Of a stretch of 64,000 nt of DNA, positions 36,066 through 45,596 are shown in pieces. A model generated the notes under the pieces. It saw only the letters and a list, made by a program, of their open reading frames with translations, made no database searches and had not been told where the DNA came from. Source of the stretch: JALCLA01 sp965653565 (GTDB taxonomy: Bacteria; Pseudomonadota; Gammaproteobacteria; Xanthomonadales; Xanthomonadaceae). Position numbers and translations under genes: made by a program. The stretch covers positions 54,315-118,314 of the forward strand of contig CBFHAI010000008.1 of assembly GCA_965653565.1 (NCBI GenBank), given 5' to 3'. Every line of letters starts with the position of its first letter. Within the stretch, counting starts at the first letter, position 1.

Positions 36066-36833
36066 ATGCTGATCGACTCGCACAGCCACCTCGATGCCGC
36101 AGAATTCGACGCCGACCGCGACGCGGTGATCGCCCGCGCGCGCGCGGCCGGCGTGCGTGGCCAGCTGATCCCGGCCGTCACCGCGGACGGCTGGGAAAAA
36201 CTGCGCGCGATGTGCGACGCCGCGCCCGGCCTGTATCCGGGCTACGGCCTGCACCCGACCTTCCTCGACGATCACCAGGACGAACACATCGACCTGCTGC
36301 GCGAATGGATCGAGCGCGAACGGCCGTATGCCGTCGGCGAGTGCGGCCTCGATTACTTCGTCGAAGGCCTCGACCTCGACAAACAGCGCCGCCTGTTCGA
36401 AGCGCAACTCAAACTCGCCCGCGAATTCAACCTGCCGGTCGTCGTGCACGCACGGCGCGCCGTCGACGACGTGATCGCCACCCTGCGCCGCATCGGCGAC
36501 CTGCGCGGCGTCGTCCACAGCTTCGCCGGCAGCCGCGAACAGGCGCAGCAACTGTGGAAGATCGGTTTCCACCTCGGCATCGGCGGCCCGGTGACCTACG
36601 AACGCGCGAAGCGACTGCGCGGCATCGTGGCCGAGATGCCGATCGAATGGCTGCTACTGGAAACCGACTCCCCCGACCAACCGCTATCGAGCGACCGCGG
36701 CCGCCGCAACGAACCGGCGCGACTGGTCGAAATTGCTGAAATCATCGCGGATTTGCGCGGCGTCGACACACGGACCATCGCCGATGCCACCACTGCCAAC
36801 GCGCGCGACTTGTTCGGGTTCCCGAATGACTAA
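36066..36833 (+). CDS. TatD family metal-dependent hydrolase
   Basis: 255 residues, the family length. Metal-binding HxH in MLIDSHSHLDAAEFDADRDA at the N-terminus, the Glu in GECGLDYFVEGLDLDKQ (about residue 92), His in LPVVVHARRAVDDVIATLR and in VVHSFAGSREQAQQLW, and the Asp in LLLETDSPDQPLSS (about residue 203). TatD-family enzymes are divalent-metal 3'-5' exonucleases that trim DNA or RNA, in the cytoplasm. The gene follows the small membrane protein by 14 bases. A repeat element and a strong hairpin lie after its stop. Confidence 0.9.
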   Translation: MLIDSHSHLDAAEFDADRDAVIARARAAGVRGQLIPAVTADGWEKLRAMCDAAPGLYPGYGLHPTFLDDHQDEHIDLLREWIERERPYAVGECGLDYFVEGLDLDKQRRLFEAQLKLAREFNLPVVVHARRAVDDVIATLRRIGDLRGVVHSFAGSREQAQQLWKIGFHLGIGGPVTYERAKRLRGIVAEMPIEWLLLETDSPDQPLSSDRGRRNEPARLVEIAEIIADLRGVDTRTIADATTANARDLFGFPND

Positions 36834-36837
36834 GAAG

Positions 36838-37033
36838 CCGGTGAAGCGAACGCGGAACGCGAGGAACGCAAAAGGAAGAGAAAGGGCGCAGAGAAGAGCT
36901 TAAGAAGGGGAGCGAAAACGAGCTGCGCTATCGAGATTGTTCTCCATCTCTGCTTTTCTTTCGCCTTCAGCTCTAATGACTTTCTTTCTTTTTCTCTGCG
37001 TCCATTCTCTGTACCTTTGCGTCCCTTCTTTTG
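36838..37033. repeat. MITE-like imperfect inverted repeat, copy 2
   Basis: Purine-rich left half (GCGGAACGCGAGGAACGC, then AAAAGGAAGAGAAAGGGCGC) and pyrimidine-rich right half (TTTCTTTTTCTCTGCGTCC, then CTTTGCGTCCCTTCTTTTGC) with a looser centre. Both this copy and the one at 14630 carry TCTGCTTTTCTTT at the start of the right half. It begins right after the TatD stop. Confidence 0.65.
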
Positions 37034-37066
37034 CTACGAAGTGAACGCGCCGGTTTGAACTCGCGG

Positions 37067-37095
37067 GCCTGGATGCCGCGAAGCGGCATCCAGGC
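37067..37095. terminator. Strong hairpin between convergent genes
   Basis: GCCTGGATGCCGC at 37067-37079, three-base loop, GCGGCATCCAGGC at 37083-37095: a perfect 13-base-pair stem between the convergent TatD and histidine kinase genes. It lacks a T-run on either strand. A bidirectional transcript end or mRNA 3'-end protector is likely. Confidence 0.5.
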
Positions 37096-37117
37096 TCCGT
37101 CGGCATCGACAACGGCA

Positions 37118-38497
37118 TCAAGCCGCCACCCGCTCCAACGGCAAATCCACAATCGCCACGCACCCCCGCCGATCCCCCCGATCGGTCAACGTAAGCACCC
37201 CGCCATGCCCCTCGACGATCTGCTGCGCAAGCACCAGACCAATCCCCGATCCCCCGGGTTTCGTCGTGAAAAACGGCACGAAGAGATTGTCGGAGCTGGC
37301 CAGTCCCAAGCCTTCGTCGAGCACTTCGATTCGCAGCCGGTCGCGTTCGGCGCTCCAGCGCAGTTCGACTGCGCCCTGTTGCGGTTGCGAGGCTTCGACG
37401 GCGTTCTTGACGAGGTTGATCAGGGCCTGTTCCAACTGATCCGGATCGACGTCGACGCGCACCTCGGGTCCGGCACTCAGTCGCACCGGCAGACGCTGTT
37501 CGAGTGCGACGACGTGTTCGAGCAACGGCGCCAGATCGACCGATTGGCGGCGTGGCGGCGGCAGGCGCGCGAGGCTGGCGTAGCCGACCATGAAGCGGGC
37601 GAGCGCATCGGCGCGATCGCCGATCACGCGCAAACCGTGGCGTGCGTCTTCGTTCCAGTCGTCGGGCAAGGGCTGCATGCCGAGCAGGCTTTGCACGGTG
37701 CCGGCCATCGATTTGATCGGGGCGAGCGAGTTGTTGAGTTCGTGGCCGAGTACGCGGATCAGGCGCTGCCAGGCCTGGCGTTCTTCTTCGCGCAGCGCGC
37801 GCGAGAGGTCGGTGATGACGACCAGATCCTGCGGCAGGCCGCCTTCGCGAAAGGTGAAGCGGCGGATGTCCCAGCGTCCGCTGCCGCCGGGAAAACCGCG
37901 CTTGAGCGTTTCACTGCCTTCGATGCCGAGCGCATCGGCCAGGCCTAGTTGATCGGCGCGTTTGCCGAGGGCGGCGCGCGCGCGCATCGCGAGCAAGCGT
38001 TCGCCCGCCGGATTGATCAGACGCAGATGGCCTTCGCCGTCGAAACTGAAGATCGCGATGTCGATCGACGCGATGATCTTGCCCAGCAGCGCGCTGGTCT
38101 CTTCGACTTTCAGGCGCTGATCGCGCAGCGTCTGCGACAGGGTGTTGACTTCCCACACCACCTCGCCGATCGCATCGCGCCGTTGCGCGCGCGAGCCGCG
38201 CAGGCTGTAGTCGCCCTCGCGCAGTGCTTCCAGCAGGTTGGCGAGCGTGTAGAGCGGATACACCACCTGCCGCTGCAGGCGCGCCGCGAGAATCGCCGTC
38301 GCCAGCAGGCCGAGCGCAAGCAAGGTGAGGGTCAGCGGATCGAACGTGCCGTGCCGCCACAGCAGCAGGCCGGCGGTGACGAGCGCCGGCAGCGCGACCA
38401 GCCAGCCGGAGACCAGCACCTGGCGCTCGAAGGTCATCGATTCGAGCCCGCGGGTGCGCGGTTGCAGGCGGTTGGGTCCGAGGGGTGGCGCGCTCAT
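37118..38497 (-). CDS. Sensor histidine kinase of the sigma-54 ABC operon
   Basis: 459 residues. Two membrane helices (about 28-46 and 54-73) with almost no periplasmic loop, so it senses the membrane itself or an internal signal. A linker/HAMP-like region, a PAS-like domain (about 135-235; LLGKIIASIDIAIFSFDGEG), the phosphorylation site RVLGHELNNSLAPIKSMAG with His252, and the ATPase domain with LINLVKNAVEAS, VLDEGLGLASSD and GGSGIGLVLAQQIVEGHGG follow. It is of the NtrY/NtrB-like class that feeds sigma-54 activators. It is the last gene of the unit and follows the activator by 39 bases. The ATG at 38437 is an alternative start. Confidence 0.9.
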   Translation of the reverse strand: MSAPPLGPNRLQPRTRGLESMTFERQVLVSGWLVALPALVTAGLLLWRHGTFDPLTLTLLALGLLATAILAARLQRQVVYPLYTLANLLEALREGDYSLRGSRAQRRDAIGEVVWEVNTLSQTLRDQRLKVEETSALLGKIIASIDIAIFSFDGEGHLRLINPAGERLLAMRARAALGKRADQLGLADALGIEGSETLKRGFPGGSGRWDIRRFTFREGGLPQDLVVITDLSRALREEERQAWQRLIRVLGHELNNSLAPIKSMAGTVQSLLGMQPLPDDWNEDARHGLRVIGDRADALARFMVGYASLARLPPPRRQSVDLAPLLEHVVALEQRLPVRLSAGPEVRVDVDPDQLEQALINLVKNAVEASQPQQGAVELRWSAERDRLRIEVLDEGLGLASSDNLFVPFFTTKPGGSGIGLVLAQQIVEGHGGVLTLTDRGDRRGCVAIVDLPLERVAA

Positions 38498-38536
38498 GCG
38501 GCGATTATGCGCGAGGCGTCACGCGCCTGCCCCGGC

Positions 38537-39910
<1,374 letters not shown>

Positions 39911-39935
39911 GAGCGGGGAGAATACTGCAAGCGCT

Positions 39936-40628
39936 TCAACCGGCGCTCGCGGCGCGCGCCGGCTCGGCGTCTTTCAGCCAGCCGTCGAACAATTCGACGG
40001 TGCGATGCGCGCGAGTTGCATATTGCGGGTTGTGCGTCACCTGCACGATGGTGGTGCCTTCGCGATTCAGATCGGCGAGCAGGTCCATGATCATGTCGCC
40101 CTGGCTCGAATGCAGCGCGCCGGTGGGCTCGTCGGCCAGCAACAGCCGCGGCCGCGTGATGATGGCGCGCGCGACAGCGACCAGTTGCTGCTGTCCGCCC
40201 GACAACTGGCGCGGGAACAGGTCTTTCTTGCCGACGATGTTGAAGCGGTCGAGGATGTCGGCGACGCGTGCCTTGCGTTCGCCGGACGGCAGGTTGCGAT
40301 AGTCGAGCGGCAACTCGAGATTCTCGCGCACGGTGAGGTCGTCGATCAGATGGTATTGCTGGAAGATGAAGCCGATGTTGGCGCGCGCGAATTCGCCGCG
40401 CTCGCGCAGGTTCATCTTGTGCAGCGGCTTGCCGTCGAAGGTGTATTCGCCCTGCCATTCGTTGTCGAGCAAGCCGAGCGCCGACAGCAGCGTACTTTTG
40501 CCCGAGCCCGACGGCCCCATCACGCTGACGAACTCGCCCTCGCGCACCGCCAGGTTGACGTTGCGCAGCACCCACAGGCGCTGCGTGCCCTGTGCGTAGG
40601 ATTTTTCCAGTTGCTTGAGTTCGATCAT
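39936..40628 (-). CDS. MacB/LolD-type ABC transporter ATP-binding protein
   Basis: 230 residues from the ATG at 40628; a TTG at 40664 would add 12 residues. Walker A GPSGSGKSTLLSALGLL, Q-loop FIFQQYHLIDDLTVRENLEL, signature LSGGQQQLVAVARAI, Walker B RLLLADEPTGALHSSQG and H-loop VTHNPQYATRAHR are intact. The signature continues QQL where most have QQR. The short LolD/MacB-like size and context show that it powers FtsX-type permeases by mechanotransmission rather than classical transport. It is the second ATPase of the unit and follows the third permease gene by 61 bases. Confidence 0.93.
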   Translation of the reverse strand: MIELKQLEKSYAQGTQRLWVLRNVNLAVREGEFVSVMGPSGSGKSTLLSALGLLDNEWQGEYTFDGKPLHKMNLRERGEFARANIGFIFQQYHLIDDLTVRENLELPLDYRNLPSGERKARVADILDRFNIVGKKDLFPRQLSGGQQQLVAVARAIITRPRLLLADEPTGALHSSQGDMIMDLLADLNREGTTIVQVTHNPQYATRAHRTVELFDGWLKDAEPARAASAG

Positions 40629-40689
40629 GGCGTCATCGATGTCTTGGAAATTCGGCGGGTTCAAAGGCCAGAAAAGTCGATCGCCGCGC

Positions 40690-43113
40690 TCACTCGTAGC
40701 GCAACGCCACCATCGGCGGCACGCGCAGCGCGCGGCGCGCGGGAATCCAGCCGGCCAAGGCGGAAACCAGCGCGAGAATCGCGGCGACGCTGAAAAAGGT
40801 CAGCGGATCGAACGCCGGCAGATCGAACAGGATATTGGCGAGCAGACGGCCGAAGCCCAGCGCCAGCACCACACCGATCGCAAGACCGATCGCGAGTTGC
40901 CGCCCGCCCTGCCCCAGCACCATGCGCAGGATGCCCGGGTCGCGTGCGCCGAGCGCGCGGCGCACGCCGATTTCACGCGTGCGCTGGCTCACCGCGTAGG
41001 CCAGCACCGCGTAGATGCCGCTCACCGCCAGCAGCAATGCGAAGCCGGCGAACACGCCGAACAGGCGCATCATCAAACGGCCGTCCCACATCGCGATCTC
41101 GATCCAGTCGTCCATGCTGCGCAGCCAGTAGATCGGCAGGTCGGCATCGACCGAAGTCACCGCGGCGCGCACGGCATCGGACAGCGCGTACGGATCGTTG
41201 CGCGTTTTCACCGCGAAGCTGAGGAAGGCCGCCGGTGCCTGCGCCAGCGGCAGGAACACGGCTTCGCGCTGCGGATAGGCGAGTGCGCCCTGCACCGTAT
41301 CGGGCAGCACGCCGACCACGGTCGCCCACGGCGATTCCGGATCGGTCGGCGTCACCTTGATGCGCTTGCCGAGCGGCGATTCGCCCGGCCATGTCGCGCG
41401 CCCAAACGATTCGTTGACCATCGCGACCGGCACGCTGTCGGCGCGGTCGGTGGCGTCGATCGCGCGGCCTGCGATCGGCCGGAAACGGAAGGTATCGAAA
41501 TAGCTCGGCGTCACCCACGTCGCCCAGCTGTCGGGATAATTGTTGTCGGCCGGCAGCTCGCGCCCGTCGACCTGGTAGGCGTAGCGGCCCATGTCCATCA
41601 CCGGCAGCGAGGTCGCGAGTGAGGCCGATTCGACGCCGGGAATCGCGGCCAGTTTGCTTTCCAGCGCTTCGATGAAACGCACGCGGTCGGCCGCTTCCGG
41701 ATAGGCGGCCTCGAACAGGCCGATGCGGCCGGTCAGCACGCGCTCGACATCGACGCCCAGATCGTAGTTCTGCATCTTCAACACGCTGCGCACGGTGAGC
41801 CCGGCACCGACCAGCAAGGCCATGCACACCGCCACCTCGAACACCACCAGCACGCGCCCGAGACGCGCCCCGCGGCCGATCGAACCGGCACCGCCCGCGC
41901 GCATCGCCTGTGCCGCCGGTGTGCGCGCGGCTTCGCGTGCGGGCAGCAGCGCGGCAACGACCGCCGACAACACGGCGACCGCGAGCGAGAACGCCACGCC
42001 GACGCCATCGAGACTGAAATCGACCCAATACACCGGCGGATCTTCCGCACTCATGATCGCCTGCATGGTGATTTCGCCGCCGATGATGGCGCCGACCAGG
42101 CCGAGCGCCGCGGCCGCCGCCGAAATCAGCAGACTCTCGGCCAGCACCTGCGTCACCAGCCGGCGGCGGCCGGCACCGAGCGCGCCGCGGATCGCCAGTT
42201 CGCGCTGCCGCGCCGCGCCGCGCGCCACCATCAGATTGGCGACGTTGGCGCAGGCGATCAGCAGCACCATCATCACCGCCGCGAACATGGTGTACAGCAC
42301 GGTGCGCGTCTGCGGATTGATCAGCTCGAGCCCGTACGGCATCACGCGGCTGCGATCGCTGCGGCGCGCTTCCGGATGGGCGGCGTTGATGCGCGTGATC
42401 TGCGCATCGAGTTCGGCGCGCGCCGAAGCCTCCGTCGCGCCCTCCCGCAAGCGTCCGAACGCTTCGAGGCTGGTGGCGTTGGCGCGCGTTTCGGTGCTGG
42501 TGTCGAGCGGCAGCGGCACGTAGACATCGTGCTTGCGCGGGAAGCGGAAACCGGGCGGCAGCACACCGACGATCGACGATGGTTTGCCGTTGATGCGCAC
42601 CGGTTTGCCGAGCACGTCAGGATCGCCGCCGAAACGATTGATCCACAACGCGTGTCCGATCACCGCGACCGGCGCGGCACCGGGCCGTGTGTCGTCGTCG
42701 GTGATCAGGCGGCCGAGTTGCGGCTGGATGCCCAATTGCGTGAACAGGCCGCTGGTGGCGAACACGCCGTCGTAGCGTTCCGGACGTTCGCCGTCGCTCA
42801 GATTGATGGTGCCATCGTACCAGCCGGCCAGATCGTCGAATTGCGTCTGCGCAGCGCGGATTTCGATGAAATCGTGCAGCGGCACGCCGAGTTCGTCGTC
42901 GGCGTCGTCCGGATCCTGGTAGGCCACGAACATGATCCGCTCGGCATCCATGAACGGCAGCGGCTTGAGCACGAAGCCGTTGATCGCGCCGAACATGTAC
43001 ATCGACAGGCCCAGGCCCGCCGCCAGCATCGCCACGCAGGTGGCGGTGAACCACGGGCTGCGCGCCAGCGCGCGTATCGCGAAACGCAGTTCCTGCAGCA
43101 GGGCGGCGATCAT
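40690..43113 (-). CDS. FtsX/MacB-type ABC permease, third of three
   Basis: 807 residues from the ATG at 43113; the frame is open far upstream without homology. N-terminal membrane helix (FTATCVAMLAAGLGLSMYMF) and a MacB-like periplasmic core up to about residue 270. Then come helices around 280-430 (VLYTMFAAVMMVLLIACANV), a second periplasmic region (SVLKMQNYDLGVDVERVLTG) and a final FtsX domain (FAGFALLLAVSGIYAVLAYA, SQRTREIGVRRALGA, LVSALAGWIPARRALRV). Eight predicted helices in a duplicated layout resemble the ADOP-type permeases. The repeated GVRRALGA coupling segment contacts the ATPase. Paralogous to the two genes upstream. Confidence 0.9.
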   Translation of the reverse strand: MIAALLQELRFAIRALARSPWFTATCVAMLAAGLGLSMYMFGAINGFVLKPLPFMDAERIMFVAYQDPDDADDELGVPLHDFIEIRAAQTQFDDLAGWYDGTINLSDGERPERYDGVFATSGLFTQLGIQPQLGRLITDDDTRPGAAPVAVIGHALWINRFGGDPDVLGKPVRINGKPSSIVGVLPPGFRFPRKHDVYVPLPLDTSTETRANATSLEAFGRLREGATEASARAELDAQITRINAAHPEARRSDRSRVMPYGLELINPQTRTVLYTMFAAVMMVLLIACANVANLMVARGAARQRELAIRGALGAGRRRLVTQVLAESLLISAAAAALGLVGAIIGGEITMQAIMSAEDPPVYWVDFSLDGVGVAFSLAVAVLSAVVAALLPAREAARTPAAQAMRAGGAGSIGRGARLGRVLVVFEVAVCMALLVGAGLTVRSVLKMQNYDLGVDVERVLTGRIGLFEAAYPEAADRVRFIEALESKLAAIPGVESASLATSLPVMDMGRYAYQVDGRELPADNNYPDSWATWVTPSYFDTFRFRPIAGRAIDATDRADSVPVAMVNESFGRATWPGESPLGKRIKVTPTDPESPWATVVGVLPDTVQGALAYPQREAVFLPLAQAPAAFLSFAVKTRNDPYALSDAVRAAVTSVDADLPIYWLRSMDDWIEIAMWDGRLMMRLFGVFAGFALLLAVSGIYAVLAYAVSQRTREIGVRRALGARDPGILRMVLGQGGRQLAIGLAIGVVLALGFGRLLANILFDLPAFDPLTFFSVAAILALVSALAGWIPARRALRVPPMVALRYE

Positions 43114-43142
43114 GGCGTTGTCCCGGTTGGTTCGAGGTGGAA

Positions 43143-45542
43143 TCACGAATGGCGCAACGAGGTCATCGGATCGGTGCGCGCGGCGCGCAATGCCGGCAGC
43201 AACGCGGCGATCAGTGCCGCGGCGCCGATCAGCAAAGCGCCGCTGCCGAGCGCCAGCGTGCGCTGCGTGCCGGCGTCGACGAGTTGCGCTTCGATCACGG
43301 TCAGCACGGCCCAGGCCGCGCAAAGGCCGGCCGCGATACCGACCGAAATCGAACCGAAACTGCCGCGCAATATCTGCGCGACCAGGCTCGCCGGCCGTGC
43401 GCCGATGGCAACACGCAAACCGAATTCGGCGACGCGCTGCTGTTGCTGCAAGGCCGCCACCGCGTACACGCCGAGCGCGGCGAGCAGCAGCGCAGCCAGC
43501 GCGAAGCTGCCGACGGTGCGGGTGAAGAAGCGCGCGGTGGCGAGCTGCGCGTCGATCTCGTCGGCCAGCGTGAACTGTCGCGTGATCGCTTCGAGCGGCG
43601 CCACCTGCCACAAGGCCTCGGCCATCTGCTTGTCGATGCCGGGCAGCGGCTGCGCGGTGCGTACCAGGAAGGTCATGCCCATCCACGGCGCCTGCGCCTG
43701 CGACACCAGCAGCTCGGGTGCCGGTTGCGCGCGCAGGCCGGCATTGCGCACATCGTCCATCACGCCGACGATGCGATAGGCAACGCGCGGGCCCTGGCCG
43801 AGCGGCAACAGAATGGTTTTATCGAGCGCCACGTCGTCGCCGAACACGCGGCGCGCGAGTTCGCGATTGATCACGGCGACCGGCTCGCCGCCTTCGCCGT
43901 CGGCGGCCTCGATGTTGCGGCCGGCGACGAGCGGAATGCCGAGCAGATCGAGATAGTCCGGCGAGACGCGGCGCAGGCCGATCTGGAACGGTTCCGGGCG
44001 TTCGCGGCCGGGCAATTGCAGATCGATGCTGAAGCTGCCGATCTGCGACAGCGGCGCGGCCGACGTGATCGCCGCCTTTTCGACACCGGGAATCGCAGCG
44101 AGTTTGTCCAGCAGCGCCGCGCCGCTCTGCCGCCACACCTGCGGCCCGCCATCGACGAACAACTGCATCGCATGCACATTGTCGGTGCGGAAGCCAGGAT
44201 CGACTTTCTGCAGCGCGAACAGGCTGAAGAGCAAGGCACTGGCTGCGACCAGACTGATTGTCGACAGCGCGACACCGAGCGCCGGAAGCACGCGCCGTTT
44301 GCGATTGCTGCCCGCCACCAGCCCTTTGCCGCCACCGCGGATCGCCTGCGCCGCATCGCTACGCAGGCGCAACGAACCTGCACCGACCGCGACGAACGGC
44401 AGCAGCAGCGCCAGCGCGATGGCGAAGGCGAGCACATCGCCCTGCATCGCGATCGCATCGACACGCGGCAGTGAATTGCGCGCCAGTTCGCGCAGCCAGT
44501 CGATGCCGAGGATCGACAAGCCGATGCCGACGCCGACTGCGGTGATCGCCAGCAGCGCGATCTCGATCATCAGCCCGCGATACAGCCGCACGCGCGTCGC
44601 ACCGAGGGCCTGGGTCAATGCCTGTTCGTGACGCCGCGCCAGCTGACGCGCATCGATCGCGATGGCGACGTTGGCGCAGCCGATCAGCAGCACCAGCAGC
44701 GCGATCGCGAACGCGCCCCACAGCACCCCGCGCACATCGCCGACGATTTCGTCGAGCGCCGGCGTCACCGAGAAGCGCCAGTCTTCGCTCGGCATGCCGT
44801 ACTGGCTGCGCACCTGCGCCATCGCGGCATCGAGGCGTTCGCGCGTCTGCTGCGCGGTGGCATCGGCTTTCAGGCGCGCCACGCCGAACATGAAGCGCGC
44901 GTTCCAGAACCACGGCTCGGCCGATTGCATCCGCGCCGCCGCCATCGGCCGCCAGCCGCCGACTTCGGCGCTCGGCGTGGCGAAATTCTCCGGCATCACG
45001 CCGATCACGCGCATGCGGCCGTCGGAGGTTTCGATGCTGCGGCCGATCGCATCGGACGCGCCGCCGAGCAAGCGTTGCCACTCGGCATGCGAAATCACGA
45101 TCGAATCGGCACCCTGCTCGAAATCTTCCGGCGCGAACCAGCGCCCCATCAGCGGCGCCAGCCCCAATGCCGGGAAAAATCCATCGCCGACGATGACGAT
45201 GGTGAATTCGCGCGGGCGCTCGCCGTCGTACACGGTGAGCCCGCCCCAGTTGTAGTAACCGAAGGCTTCGAACGGGCCATCGGCTTGCGCCAGTCGCGCG
45301 GCTTCGGCGCCGGTGAGTTGTCCGTTGCTGACCGCGTTCGCCGCGCTCTGCGTGCCGACCGCCATCACGCGCTCGCTGTCGGGGAACGGCAAGCCGGCGA
45401 GCAACACATTGCGCACCACGCTGAACATCGTGACGCTGAGCGCGATGCCCAGTCCGAGCATCATCACGGTGGCCAGCGAAAAGCCCGGCGAATTGAGCAG
45501 CCTGCGTGCCGCCAACCGCGTGTCCGACCACCATGCGTTCAT
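43143..45542 (-). CDS. FtsX/MacB-type ABC permease, second of three
   Basis: 799 residues beginning MNAWWSDTRLAARRLLNSPG, followed by the first helix (FSLATVMMLGLGIALSVTMF). MacB-like periplasmic core, helices around VLWGAFAIALLVLLIGCANV, second periplasmic region, and terminal FtsX domain (FALAALLLAALGVYAVAALQ, then QQQRVAEFGLRVAIGARPAS). The ending RAARTDPMTSLRHS matches the other permeases (PLSALRHE, PPMVALRYE). In this copy the helical region before the last domain is more divergent (many Arg and Gln), and GLRVAIGA replaces GVRRALGA. 29 bases separate its stop from the third permease and 54 from the first. Confidence 0.9.
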   Translation of the reverse strand: MNAWWSDTRLAARRLLNSPGFSLATVMMLGLGIALSVTMFSVVRNVLLAGLPFPDSERVMAVGTQSAANAVSNGQLTGAEAARLAQADGPFEAFGYYNWGGLTVYDGERPREFTIVIVGDGFFPALGLAPLMGRWFAPEDFEQGADSIVISHAEWQRLLGGASDAIGRSIETSDGRMRVIGVMPENFATPSAEVGGWRPMAAARMQSAEPWFWNARFMFGVARLKADATAQQTRERLDAAMAQVRSQYGMPSEDWRFSVTPALDEIVGDVRGVLWGAFAIALLVLLIGCANVAIAIDARQLARRHEQALTQALGATRVRLYRGLMIEIALLAITAVGVGIGLSILGIDWLRELARNSLPRVDAIAMQGDVLAFAIALALLLPFVAVGAGSLRLRSDAAQAIRGGGKGLVAGSNRKRRVLPALGVALSTISLVAASALLFSLFALQKVDPGFRTDNVHAMQLFVDGGPQVWRQSGAALLDKLAAIPGVEKAAITSAAPLSQIGSFSIDLQLPGRERPEPFQIGLRRVSPDYLDLLGIPLVAGRNIEAADGEGGEPVAVINRELARRVFGDDVALDKTILLPLGQGPRVAYRIVGVMDDVRNAGLRAQPAPELLVSQAQAPWMGMTFLVRTAQPLPGIDKQMAEALWQVAPLEAITRQFTLADEIDAQLATARFFTRTVGSFALAALLLAALGVYAVAALQQQQRVAEFGLRVAIGARPASLVAQILRGSFGSISVGIAAGLCAAWAVLTVIEAQLVDAGTQRTLALGSGALLIGAAALIAALLPALRAARTDPMTSLRHS

Positions 45543-45596
45543 GACCCGCTCCCCGGAAGACGATGTCGTACGCGATTCGCAGCGTGCAAAAAGCGA